A stretch of 35,648 nt of DNA, from contig JAICYS010000025.1 of assembly GCA_025934105.1 (NCBI GenBank), forward strand, positions 1 through 35,648. The letters run 5' to 3'. The stretch is from Myxococcota bacterium (GTDB lineage Bacteria > Myxococcota_A > Polyangia > Fen-1088). Both the position numbers and the translations under genes were made by a program. Below, piece after piece: positions 8,892 to 17,936 of this stretch (positions are counted from its first letter, which is position 1; each line of letters starts with the position of its first letter). The notes beneath the pieces are model-generated. The model had not been told where the DNA came from and made no database searches. It saw only the letters and a list, made by a program, of their open reading frames with translations.

Positions 8892-9882
8892 GGCCAGGCC
8901 GCGGCTCTCCGCCGTCATCGCCTGCTACAAGGACGCGCAGGCCATCCCGCTGATGTACCAGCGGCTGTCGGCCGTGTTCGCGTCGCTGCCGGTGGATCAC
9001 GAGATCATCTTCGTCAACGACGGCAGCCCCGACGACACCCGCTCGGTGCTGGCGGCGCTGACGGCCCAGGACGACCGGGTGCTGGCCGTCGAGCATTCGC
9101 GGAACTTCGGCTCGCAGAATGCGTTTTTGAGCGGGATGGAGCTGGCCACCGGCGACGCCGTCATCCTTCTGGACGGCGACCTGCAGGATCCGCCGGAGCT
9201 GATCCCGGCTTTCTTCGAGCGCTGGCGCCACGGAAGCGACGTGGTGTACGGGCGCCGCTCGCAGCGCGAGGGATCGGCGGTCATGTCGCTGGCGTATCGG
9301 GCTTTTTACCGCGTGTTCCGGCGCCTGTCGGACGTGCCGGTGCCGCTCGACGCCGGCGACTTCTCGCTGATGGACCGGCGGGTGGTGAACGAGCTGCTCC
9401 GGTTTCCCGAGACCGACCAATTCCTGCGCGGGCTGCGGGCCTGGGTGGGGTTCGAGCAGACCGGCGTCGATTACGTCCGGCCCGAGCGCGCCTTCGGCCG
9501 CTCGACCCACAGCCGCCTCAAGAATTTCTGGTGGGCGAAAAAGGCGATCTTCTCGTTCAGTTCCGTCCCCGTCGAGGCGCTGACCTATCTGGGTCTCGCG
9601 CTGACCGTGCTGTCGGGGCTGACCCTCGCCTGCCAGTGGGTTCGGACCGGCACCGTCACCACCCTCGCGGCGGTGGCCGTGTTCGGCAGCCTCAATCTGC
9701 TCGCCATCGCCGTGGTGGGCGAGTACCTGATCCGGACCTTCGAAGAGGTCAAACGCCGCCCCCGGTTCATCCGAAAGGCGCTGTGGCAGCGCGGAACGGG
9801 CCTGCGCAGCGAAGCCGAAATCGCCGCCTTCGTGCGCGGACGAAAGGACGCGACGCCGCCGACGGAGCCGGGTGCCCGCTAA
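8884..9882 (+). CDS. Glycosyltransferase family 2, DPM1/GtrB-like, with C-terminal transmembrane segments
   Basis: LSAVIACYKDAQAIPLMYQRL...HEIIFVNDGSPDDT...RNFGSQNAFLSGMELATGDAVILLDGDLQDPPELI...; hydrophobic C-terminus LTYLGLALTVLSGLTLA...LNLLAIAVVGEYLIRTFEEVKRRPRFI as in GtrB. Confidence 0.9.
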   Translation: MAEARPRLSAVIACYKDAQAIPLMYQRLSAVFASLPVDHEIIFVNDGSPDDTRSVLAALTAQDDRVLAVEHSRNFGSQNAFLSGMELATGDAVILLDGDLQDPPELIPAFFERWRHGSDVVYGRRSQREGSAVMSLAYRAFYRVFRRLSDVPVPLDAGDFSLMDRRVVNELLRFPETDQFLRGLRAWVGFEQTGVDYVRPERAFGRSTHSRLKNFWWAKKAIFSFSSVPVEALTYLGLALTVLSGLTLACQWVRTGTVTTLAAVAVFGSLNLLAIAVVGEYLIRTFEEVKRRPRFIRKALWQRGTGLRSEAEIAAFVRGRKDATPPTEPGAR

Positions 9883-10681
9883 GCACGTCAAGAGCGTGCT
9901 CATCACCGGCACCACCTCGGGTCTCGGGCGGGGCCTGCTGGAACACTACGCCGGCCGGGGCGTGAAGGTGATCTCGGTGAACCGCCGCCGCGTCGCCGAG
10001 CTGGAAGCGAGCCATCCCGCCGTCCACTTCGCGTGCGTCGACGTCCGGTCGGCGACGGCGGTCGAGGAGCTGATCGGCGCGCTGGCGGCGTCGGGGGAGC
10101 TGCCGGACGTCTTCATCTTGAACGCCGGCATCAACCGCCTCGACAACGACGCAGCCTTCGACCTGCCGGCTTACCGCGACGTCGTCGAGACGAACCTCTA
10201 CGGCGTGCTGAACTTCGTGGCGCCGCTGACCCGGCTGCCGCCCGCCGGCGTCGACCGGCACGTCGTGGCCATCAGCTCGGTCGTGACCTACGCCGGGAAT
10301 CCGCGCGGCCTCGGGTATCAGACCAGCAAGCGCGCGCTGACCGGCTGCTTCGACGTCTGGTCGCGGATGTACGAAGGAACGGACCTGGTTTTCAAGCAGG
10401 TCATCCTGGGCCCGGTCCCGACGTCCATCTACACCATGCGGGACAAGCTTCCCGGCTGGATGTTCCGGATCAAGAACCTGGCTTCCGCCTCCTTGCCGGG
10501 CGCGGTCGGCGCCGTCGCGCGATTCGCCCCGACCCGCCGGAAGAAGCTGATCTATCCCTGGCGCGCCTTCGCGCTCTTCGGGGCGATGCGCCTCGGAGGG
10601 GCGATCGTGCCCGGGTTTCTGCAGGGGCGGCGGACGCTCGACGGGCGCCCGCGGCGAGCCCGTCGAAACGAGCCGGCCTGA
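9872..10681 (+). CDS. Short-chain dehydrogenase/reductase (SDR)
   Basis: SVLITGTTSGLGRGLLEHYA (Rossmann TGxxxGxG), NAGINR, ISSVVTYAGNPRGLGYQTSK (Ser + YxxxK); overlaps the upstream gene by 11 nt. Confidence 0.9.
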   Translation: MPAKHVKSVLITGTTSGLGRGLLEHYAGRGVKVISVNRRRVAELEASHPAVHFACVDVRSATAVEELIGALAASGELPDVFILNAGINRLDNDAAFDLPAYRDVVETNLYGVLNFVAPLTRLPPAGVDRHVVAISSVVTYAGNPRGLGYQTSKRALTGCFDVWSRMYEGTDLVFKQVILGPVPTSIYTMRDKLPGWMFRIKNLASASLPGAVGAVARFAPTRRKKLIYPWRAFALFGAMRLGGAIVPGFLQGRRTLDGRPRRARRNEPA

Positions 10682-10739
10682 TCATTGCATGCGAGCCGCT
10701 TGCATATGTGGCTGCATCGAGGGTGCCGAGGCCGCCCAG

Positions 10740-10763
10740 GCGCGCAAAAGGCGCGCACTTTTC
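10740..10763 (+). terminator. Putative intrinsic terminator after the tkt-GT2-SDR operon
   Basis: GCGCGC-AAAAG-GCGCGC stem-loop followed by ACTTTTC. Confidence 0.45.
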
Positions 10764-10791
10764 ATGACAACGCCGAGGCTGCGCCCGCAAT

Positions 10792-10914
10792 ACCGGAAAG
10801 ATGATCCGGTGTGAGGTTGGTCTGTCGGAGGCGGGGGTGGGGAGACCAGGTTCCCGAGCCGCCGCCGTGAGCGGGAAGAAACCCGCGGGAGTCGACCCGC
10901 GCGGCGCGACAGAC
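10792..10914 (+). promoter_or_regulatory. Structured 5' leader of the araBAD operon
   Basis: ACCGGA(10792-10797)/TCCGGT(10805-10810) hairpin; long-range pairing GTCTGTCG(10820-10827)/CGACAGAC(10907-10914) enclosing GCGGG-aagaaa-CCCGC (10871-10886). Confidence 0.35.
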
Positions 10915-10934
10915 GGCACTTCGAGGCAGCGATC

Positions 10935-12647
10935 ATGACCGCCAGCGCCTGCGTCATCGGGATCGACTTCGGCACGGATTCGGTGCGCAGCGTCGTCGCC
11001 GACACGGCCGACGGGCGCGTGCTGGCCACGTCGGTCAAGCACTACCCGCGCTGGGCCAAAGGCCTCTACTGCGATCCGGTCGCCAACCAGTTCCGGCAGC
11101 ACCCGCTCGACTACCTCGAGAGCATGGAGGCGTCGCTGCGCGAGGCTCTGAAAGAGGCCGGCGCGCCCGCGGCCGCACGCGTGCGCGGCATCGCGGTCGA
11201 CACCACCGGTTCGACCCCCGTGCTCGGCGATCGCACCGGCCGGCCGCTGGCCCTCTCGCCGGCCTTCGCCGAAAACCCGAACGCCATGTTCGTCCTGTGG
11301 AAGGACCACACCGCCGTCGCCGAGGCCGAGCGGCTGAACCACCTGGCCCGGACCTGGGGGGGCCCCGACTTCACCAAGTACGTCGGCGGCATCTATTCGT
11401 CCGAATGGTTCTGGGCCAAGGCGATCCACGTGCTCGAGACCGACCCCGCCGTCGCGGAGGCGGCGGTCACGCTGGTCGAGCACTGCGACTGGATCCCCGC
11501 CGTGCTGACCGGCACCGACGATCTGGCCCGGTTCAAGCGCAGCCGGTGCGCGGCCGGCCACAAGGCGCTCTGGCACCCCGAATTCGGCGGTTATCCGTCG
11601 GACGCGTTCCTGGCCAAGTTGAACCCGAAGCTCCCGGCGCTGAAGAAGTCCCTGGGGACCGAGACGTTCACGTCCGACACGCCCTTCGGCATCCTCTCGG
11701 CCGAGTGGGCGGCCAAGCTGGGCGTGCCGCGCGACACCGCCGTCGCGGTGGGCGCGTTCGACGCGCACATGGGGGCCGTGGGCGGCGGCATCAGCCGCAA
11801 CCGCCTGCTGAAGGTGATGGGGACCAGCACCTGCGACATCGTCGTCGCGCCGCGCGGCGGTGAGCCGGAAAAGCTGGTCTCGGGCATCTGCGGGCAGGTC
11901 GACGGCTCGGTCATCCCCGGCATGATCGGCTACGAGGCCGGGCAGTCGGCGTTCGGCGACGTCTACGCCTGGTTCAAGGGGCTGCTCTCGTGGCCGCTGG
12001 ACACACTGCTGCCGGCGCTGGACGGGATCTCCGCCGAGGCGAAGCAAGCCATCGCCGCCCGGGCCGCCGATCAGATCATCCCGGCGCTGGAGGCCGCCGC
12101 GGCCGCCGTCACCGTCGAGGAATCGGTCCCGCTGGCGCTGGACTGGATGAACGGCCGCCGCACGCCGGACGCCAACCAGCGCCTGACCGGCGCCATCGCC
12201 GGAATCCGGCTGGGCACCGACGCCCCGCGCATCTATCGCAGCCTCGTCGAGGCGACCGCGTTCGGTTCCCGCGCCATCGTCGAACGGTTCCGCGCCCAGG
12301 GGATCCGCATCGATGCCGCCATCGCCATCGGCGGCGTGGCCAAGAAGAGCCGGTTCGTGATGCAGACCGTGGCCGACGTGCTGAACATGGAGGTCACCGT
12401 CACCGCCGGCGATCAACCGGTGGCCCTGGGCGCCGCCATGTTCGCCGCCACCGCCGCCGGCCTCTACGGGCGCATCGAAGATGCTCAGCGCGCCATGTCA
12501 TCGGGCGTCGAAACGGTCTATCGTCCGGATCCGGCGCGCGCCCAGCAGTACGATAGCCGGTACCAGGATTATCTGGCGTTCGGGGCCTTCGTCGAGAACG
12601 CGTTGACCCGATCGCCCACCACCCAAGCGAGCAAGCCGCACTCATGA
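10935..12647 (+). CDS. araB: Ribulokinase
   Basis: FGGY-type kinase: VIGIDFGTDSVRSVVADTADG...VDTTGSTPVL...NPNAMFVLWKDHTAVAEAERLN...YSSEWFWAK...LVEHCDWIPAVLTG...; upstream of araA/araD with ATGA overlap. Confidence 0.96.
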   Translation: MTASACVIGIDFGTDSVRSVVADTADGRVLATSVKHYPRWAKGLYCDPVANQFRQHPLDYLESMEASLREALKEAGAPAAARVRGIAVDTTGSTPVLGDRTGRPLALSPAFAENPNAMFVLWKDHTAVAEAERLNHLARTWGGPDFTKYVGGIYSSEWFWAKAIHVLETDPAVAEAAVTLVEHCDWIPAVLTGTDDLARFKRSRCAAGHKALWHPEFGGYPSDAFLAKLNPKLPALKKSLGTETFTSDTPFGILSAEWAAKLGVPRDTAVAVGAFDAHMGAVGGGISRNRLLKVMGTSTCDIVVAPRGGEPEKLVSGICGQVDGSVIPGMIGYEAGQSAFGDVYAWFKGLLSWPLDTLLPALDGISAEAKQAIAARAADQIIPALEAAAAAVTVEESVPLALDWMNGRRTPDANQRLTGAIAGIRLGTDAPRIYRSLVEATAFGSRAIVERFRAQGIRIDAAIAIGGVAKKSRFVMQTVADVLNMEVTVTAGDQPVALGAAMFAATAAGLYGRIEDAQRAMSSGVETVYRPDPARAQQYDSRYQDYLAFGAFVENALTRSPTTQASKPHS

Positions 12648-14131
12648 ACGCAGCACACAGCCAAGAGATCTGGTTCCTGACCGGAAGCCAGGAGCTTTAC
12701 GGCCAGGAGACACTGAACCAGGTCGCCGAGCACGCCCGGGAAATCGCCGCCTACCTCGACTCCGAGAACCGGCTCGCCGTGCGCGTGGTCTGGAAGCCCA
12801 CGTTGAAGGGGCCGGACGCCATCGCCCAGATGTGCCTGGAGGCCAACGCGGCCCCCGACTGCATCGGCGTCATCACCTGGATGCACACCTTCTCGCCGTC
12901 GAAGATGTGGATTCGCGGGCTGATCCGCCTGGCCAAGCCGCTGGCCCACCTGCACACGCAGTACAACCGCGAGCTGCCGTGGTCGCAGATCGACATGGAT
13001 TTCATGAACCTGAACCAGTCGGCGCACGGCGACCGCGAGTACGGGTTCATCCTGGCGCGGCTGCGGCTGGAGCACAAAATCGTCGTCGGCCACTGGCAGG
13101 ACCCCGACGTCGTGGGCGAGCTGGCGAGCTGGTCGCGCGTGGCGCGAGCCGTCGCCGAGTCGCGCAACCTCAACATCGTGCGCTTCGCGGGCATGAACAT
13201 GCGCGAAGTGGGCGTCACCAGCGGCGATCGCGTCGAGGCGCAGATCCAGCTGGGCTGGGCCGTCAACGGGCACGCCAACGGGGACCTGGTCCAACGGATC
13301 GCCGAGGTGCGAGACGCCGACGTGAATCAGCTGGTCGACGAATACGACGCCAGCTACGCCGTGACGCCCGCGCTGCGCAAGGGAGGCGAGCGCCGCGAGA
13401 GCCTCCGCTACGCCGCCCGGCAAGAGCTGGGAATGCGCGCCTTCCTGAAAGAGGGCCGCTACGGCGCGTTCACGACCACCTTCGAAGACCTGTACGGGTT
13501 GAACCAGCTCCCCGGCCTGGCCTGCCAGCGCCTGATGGCGGAGGGCTACGGGTTCGGGGCCGAGGGCGACTGGAAGACCGCCGCGCTGGTCCGCTTGATG
13601 AAGGTGATGGCGGCCGGCGCCAAGGGCGGCGTGTCCTTCATGGAGGACTACACCTATCACCTGGTCAAGGGGCAGGAGATGATCCTGGGCGCTCACATGC
13701 TGGAGGTCTGCCCCTCGATCGCCGACGGAAAACCCTCGCTGGAGATCCATCCGCTGGGCATCGGCGGCAAGGACGATCCCTGCCGCCTGGTGTTCAACGC
13801 GGCGCCCGGGCCGGCCGTGGCGGCGACGCTGGTCGACATGGGCGGGCGCATGCGCCTCATCGTCCAGGAGGTCGACGCCCTCCAGATCGAGCACCCGATG
13901 CCGAAGCTGCCGGTCGCGCGCGCCCTGTGGGTTCCGCGCCCCGACTTCAAGACCGCGGCCAAGGCCTGGTTGCTGGCCGGCGGCGCGCACCACACGTCGT
14001 GGAGCCAGGCGCTGACCGCCGGCGAGCTGGAAGATCTGGCCGGGATCCTGGGCCTGGAATACATCCGCATCGGTCACGGCACGGATCTCGGCGCGCTGAA
14101 GAATCAGCTCCGCTGGAACGACCGGACATGA
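12644..14131 (+). CDS. araA: L-arabinose isomerase
   Basis: EIWFLTGSQELYGQETL...WMHTFSPSKMWIRGL...PLAHLHTQYNRELPW...DMDFMNLNQSAHGDREYGFI...VVGHWQDP; characteristic AraA. Confidence 0.97.
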   Translation: MNAAHSQEIWFLTGSQELYGQETLNQVAEHAREIAAYLDSENRLAVRVVWKPTLKGPDAIAQMCLEANAAPDCIGVITWMHTFSPSKMWIRGLIRLAKPLAHLHTQYNRELPWSQIDMDFMNLNQSAHGDREYGFILARLRLEHKIVVGHWQDPDVVGELASWSRVARAVAESRNLNIVRFAGMNMREVGVTSGDRVEAQIQLGWAVNGHANGDLVQRIAEVRDADVNQLVDEYDASYAVTPALRKGGERRESLRYAARQELGMRAFLKEGRYGAFTTTFEDLYGLNQLPGLACQRLMAEGYGFGAEGDWKTAALVRLMKVMAAGAKGGVSFMEDYTYHLVKGQEMILGAHMLEVCPSIADGKPSLEIHPLGIGGKDDPCRLVFNAAPGPAVAATLVDMGGRMRLIVQEVDALQIEHPMPKLPVARALWVPRPDFKTAAKAWLLAGGAHHTSWSQALTAGELEDLAGILGLEYIRIGHGTDLGALKNQLRWNDRT

Positions 14132-14823
14132 AGTCGGCGTACGGCGACCTCAAAGAGGAGGCGTTCCGCGCGAACCTGGAGATCCCGCGGCGGGGCCTGG
14201 CGATCTACACGTTCGGCAACGTGTCGGCCTTCGACGCCGGCCGGGCGGTGTTCGCCATCAAGCCCAGCGGCGTCGCCTACGAACAGATGACCGCCGACGA
14301 CATGGTGATCGTCGATTTGGACGCCCAGGTCGTCGACGGGCGGATGCGGCCCTCGTCGGACACCAAGACCCATGCGGCACTGTACCGGGCGTTCCGTGGC
14401 GTGGGCGGCATCGTTCACACGCACTCGACGTACGCGACGGCCTGGGCGCAGGCCGGTCAGGCGATCCCGATCTACGGGACGACCCACGCCGACCATCTGG
14501 CGGAGGACGTCCCCTGCACGGCCATCATGACCGCCGCCGCCGTCGAGCGCGATTACGAAGCCGAGACCGGCGCGCAGATCATCGATTGCTTCCGCACGCG
14601 CGATCCGCAGCAGGTGCAGATGGTGCTGGTGGCGGGCCACGGCGCGTTCGCCTGGGGCAAGACGGCCGAGAAGGCCGTGTACCACGCCGTGGTGCTGGAA
14701 GAGCTGGCCAAGATGGCGTCCATCACCCGCACGCTGGACCCGCGCGCGGCGCGGCTGCCCGATTATCTGGTGCGCAAGCACTTCCAACGAAAGCACGGAA
14801 AGAACGCCTATTACGGCCAGTAA
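14128..14823 (+). CDS. araD: L-ribulose-5-phosphate 4-epimerase
   Basis: ATG at 14128 within the 12832..14823 ORF: MKSAYGDLKEEAFRANLEIPRRGLAIYTFGNVSAFDAGRAVFAIKPSGVAYEQM...HTHSTYATAWAQAGQAIPIYGTTHADHLAEDVPCT; class II aldolase/AraD family. Confidence 0.96.
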   Translation: MKSAYGDLKEEAFRANLEIPRRGLAIYTFGNVSAFDAGRAVFAIKPSGVAYEQMTADDMVIVDLDAQVVDGRMRPSSDTKTHAALYRAFRGVGGIVHTHSTYATAWAQAGQAIPIYGTTHADHLAEDVPCTAIMTAAAVERDYEAETGAQIIDCFRTRDPQQVQMVLVAGHGAFAWGKTAEKAVYHAVVLEELAKMASITRTLDPRAARLPDYLVRKHFQRKHGKNAYYGQ

Positions 14824-14918
14824 CGCGCAGGCCTCGCAAGGTTGTCGGCTCTCATGACTGGTCCCCGGCGCCGCTTTCGCGGGGCCTCCTCGTTTCGAGA
14901 TTGATTGGAGACGTTGCA

Positions 14919-16148
14919 ATGACAAAGACTCGCATTTTCTTGGCAGTTTCCCTGGCGATGTCGGCCGGCACGGGCGCCGTGTCCTGTACGTCGTTTTCGT
15001 CCGGCAGCGACGGCTCGGGCGGCTCCAGCCCCACCAGCGGCTCGGGCGGCTCCGGCCAGACCGGCACCGGCGGCAGCTCGGCCGGCGTCACGACCTATCT
15101 GGACGTCGGCAGCGTTCCGGCCGGCACGCTGCCCTGCGACGTCCTCGGGGCGGCAGGGAACGCGTGCGTCGCGGCCCACAGCACGGTGCGGGTCCTGGTG
15201 TCGGGCTACACCGGGCCTCTGTACCAGATCTGCAAGGGAACCTTCACCGCCGGGCCGAACTCCTGCACCAGCGGCATGACCATGGACATCGGCTCTGTCG
15301 CCGGCTACGCCGACGCGGCTTCGCAGGACACGTTCTGCAGCGGCACCTGCACCATCTCGATCATCTACGACCAGTCGGGAATGAAAAACGATCTGCGGCC
15401 CGCTCCCGCCGGCGGGCAGAAGAAGACACCCGACAACCCGGTGTCGGCCACCGCCCTGCCGATCATGGCCGGCGGCCACAAGGCCTACGGCGTGTTCATC
15501 AAGGCCGGCCTCGGCTACCGCTCGGGCTGCACCGGGTGCATGAATTCGACCCCGACCGGCACGGCCAAGGGCGACGATCCGGAGACCGAGTACATGGTGG
15601 TCAGCCAGAGCGCCTTCAACAACAGCTGTTGCTTCGATTACGGCAACGCCGAGGTGTCGGCGATCGACGACGGAAACGGGACGATGGAAGCCGTCTATTA
15701 CGGCTCCGGCGTCATCTGGGGCACCGGCTTTCCGGGCGGGCGAACCTATCCCTGGATCATGGCCGACCTCGAGAACGGCCTCTATGCCGGCTGGGAAAAG
15801 AACCAGGATCAGGCCATCTCGACCAACACGCCCATCATGTTCCCGTTCATCTCGGGCGTCGTGGTCGGCGATACCGCGGACAAGAACGGCGGCAAAGGAC
15901 GATTCGCGATCTACGCCGGGGACGCCACGCAAGGAGCTCTCATCATCAAGTACGACGGGATCCGTCCGGCCAAGCCCGGCTACGTTCCCATGCAAAAGCA
16001 GGGCTCGATCATCCTCGGCATCGGCGGCGACAACAGCAACGGCGCCACCGGTCAATTCTTCGAAGGCGTGATGGCGACTGGCGCGGCCAGCACCGACACG
16101 CTGATGTCTTTGCAGGCCAGCATCGTTGCCGCCAATTACGGACAATAG
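14919..16148 (+). CDS. Secreted/lipoprotein-like GH54 alpha-L-arabinofuranosidase, copy 2
   Basis: MTKTRIFLAVSLAMSAGTGAVSCTSFSSGS signal/Cys; LPCDVLGAAGNACVAAHSTVRVLVSGYTGPLYQICKG...SCCFDYGNAEVS...PWIMADLENGLYAGW...GSIILGIGGDNSNGATGQFFEGVM. Confidence 0.92.
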   Translation: MTKTRIFLAVSLAMSAGTGAVSCTSFSSGSDGSGGSSPTSGSGGSGQTGTGGSSAGVTTYLDVGSVPAGTLPCDVLGAAGNACVAAHSTVRVLVSGYTGPLYQICKGTFTAGPNSCTSGMTMDIGSVAGYADAASQDTFCSGTCTISIIYDQSGMKNDLRPAPAGGQKKTPDNPVSATALPIMAGGHKAYGVFIKAGLGYRSGCTGCMNSTPTGTAKGDDPETEYMVVSQSAFNNSCCFDYGNAEVSAIDDGNGTMEAVYYGSGVIWGTGFPGGRTYPWIMADLENGLYAGWEKNQDQAISTNTPIMFPFISGVVVGDTADKNGGKGRFAIYAGDATQGALIIKYDGIRPAKPGYVPMQKQGSIILGIGGDNSNGATGQFFEGVMATGAASTDTLMSLQASIVAANYGQ

Positions 16149-16179
16149 ACGCTCGTTTCGACAAAGGACGCCACTGCTG

Positions 16180-17832
16180 ATGCCACGACGACTCGTACAG
16201 CTCCTGGTCTTGGGATCGTGCCTGTTCTCCCTGTCGGCCACCGCCGAAGAGCCCGGCGCTGACTCCGGCGACGCGCCCGCCCCGACGGACGAACGGCCAC
16301 CGGAGGAGGCGCCGCGCGCGCAGCCGCCGCCCAGTTCGGTCACGCCTCCCGCGTTCGTGCCGCCGCTGGAGCAGCCCTCCGCGGAGCCGACCGGCTGGCG
16401 CACCGAGGTGCACGGGTACTTCCGGGCGCCGGTCTCCCTGGGCATCAGCTCGCGCCCGGGCCCGGACGACATGAACGGACCGGCGAAGACGCAGATCGCC
16501 TATGGCCCCAACCGCGTCTTCGACTGGAACTACTACAGCTTCGCGTACACGCGCCTACAAGAGCAGGACTGGGCGGAGCTCTTCGTCCACGAGAAAAAGG
16601 AACACGTCGACGCCGCCGTCGGCTGGATGGGCTACTGGTACCAGGGGGCGGGCTTCCGGAACCCGGACGCCGCCTGGATCCCGGGGATGGCCTACCTGAC
16701 GCTGGACACCGATTTCAAACTGTCCGAGACGGTCAAGCCGAACATCGCGCTGACGATGGGCGCCTGGTGGCCCAAGTTCGGCTACTTCGAGAAGTACGAC
16801 ACCTATACGCTGGGCCGTTTCCGACAAATCGGCGAGCAGGCGAAGCTCACGGTTCCCTTCGATTCCGGACTGACTCTGGCTCTGATTGAAGGGTTCGGAA
16901 CGTCCCGGGACGGATCCTACAACTTCAGCATCAACAGCAATCCGCTCTACGCCAGCTCCACGAATCTCGATCTGATGACGTGGGTGAATCTGCAGGTCCT
17001 GTTCCAGAAGTACGTCGACGCCAGCCTGCACTTCAACACCGAGTGGATGGCCGATCCGAGCCTCCTCATGGATACCGTCATGGGACCCAAGAGCTACTCG
17101 GTGGCCTCGCAGTCGCACCTTTCCGTGGCGGGCGCCGAGGTCAACCTGACGGCGCCGCGGGCTGGCCATCTCTGGCTTTCGCCGTCGTTCATCTCCGTCA
17201 AGAACGGCTGGGCGCTGGGCACCGGCACCGAGGTCATGCACTCGCTGGGAGGTCTGGGATTCGCGCAGAACTACATGGCCTGGACCGGCAGCCCCAGTGA
17301 TTCGACCGGCAGTGGGTCGATGCTGGCCTTCGGTTTCATGTACGAAAACACGCTGTCCGGCGTCCTCGGCCAGCCCCGCGGAAGCATGCTGCCCGACGTG
17401 GCCGTCAGCTTGTTCGGCCTCTACGCCGGCGCGACCCTGGATCTGCCCGCCGGTTCGATGATTCAGCAAAACGGGGTCCCGCAAACCAAGATCCGCCAAT
17501 TCAAGTACGGCGCGGACGCCACCCTGCAGCTGGCCGATTGGATCGGCCTCATGCTCCGCGGCGACCTGGTCAACTACGACCTCGACCACGGCGGCTACAC
17601 GTTCGCGGGCATCACCGGGCGGGTCCAGTTCGCGTCGCACTTCCTCTCCAGCGAGCGCATCTACTTTCAGTACACGCGCTACATCTACGGCGACAAGACG
17701 GTTCTCAACGCCACCTGGCCGTGGGGCCAGCCCCTGGTCGCGGGCAGCAGCGTAATCCAGGAGGCGCCCGCCTATTCCGGCAAGAAGCCGGATGAAAACG
17801 TCATCAAGCTGCAGTCGGAGATCGCGTTCTGA
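16180..17832 (+). CDS. Putative outer-membrane beta-barrel/porin-like protein
   Basis: Signal peptide MPRRLVQLLVLGSCLFSLSATAEE, Pro-rich N-terminus, alternating amphipathic strands, C-terminal Phe (LQSEIAF) typical of OMPs. Confidence 0.6.
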   Translation: MPRRLVQLLVLGSCLFSLSATAEEPGADSGDAPAPTDERPPEEAPRAQPPPSSVTPPAFVPPLEQPSAEPTGWRTEVHGYFRAPVSLGISSRPGPDDMNGPAKTQIAYGPNRVFDWNYYSFAYTRLQEQDWAELFVHEKKEHVDAAVGWMGYWYQGAGFRNPDAAWIPGMAYLTLDTDFKLSETVKPNIALTMGAWWPKFGYFEKYDTYTLGRFRQIGEQAKLTVPFDSGLTLALIEGFGTSRDGSYNFSINSNPLYASSTNLDLMTWVNLQVLFQKYVDASLHFNTEWMADPSLLMDTVMGPKSYSVASQSHLSVAGAEVNLTAPRAGHLWLSPSFISVKNGWALGTGTEVMHSLGGLGFAQNYMAWTGSPSDSTGSGSMLAFGFMYENTLSGVLGQPRGSMLPDVAVSLFGLYAGATLDLPAGSMIQQNGVPQTKIRQFKYGADATLQLADWIGLMLRGDLVNYDLDHGGYTFAGITGRVQFASHFLSSERIYFQYTRYIYGDKTVLNATWPWGQPLVAGSSVIQEAPAYSGKKPDENVIKLQSEIAF

Positions 17833-17936
17833 CGAAAGGCTCGCGGGGTCCCGCATCCCGCGGATTCGACATACCGTCCGGAACTTTCAGATGCGGCAAG
17901 CGTTGTTCGCGGGAGGGGGAGAAAGAGTGGGGCGGT

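Noticed and set aside
10470-12416. 648-aa minus-strand ORF across SDR/araB
   Set aside because: Antisense to SDR and araB; low-complexity translation
12569-14077. 502-aa minus-strand ORF across araA
   Set aside because: Antisense to araA; no recognisable family
17842-17862. CGCGGG-gtcccgcat-CCCGCG stem-loop after the beta-barrel gene
   Set aside because: Plausible stem but no U-tract and common by chance in high-GC sequence; insufficient for a terminator call
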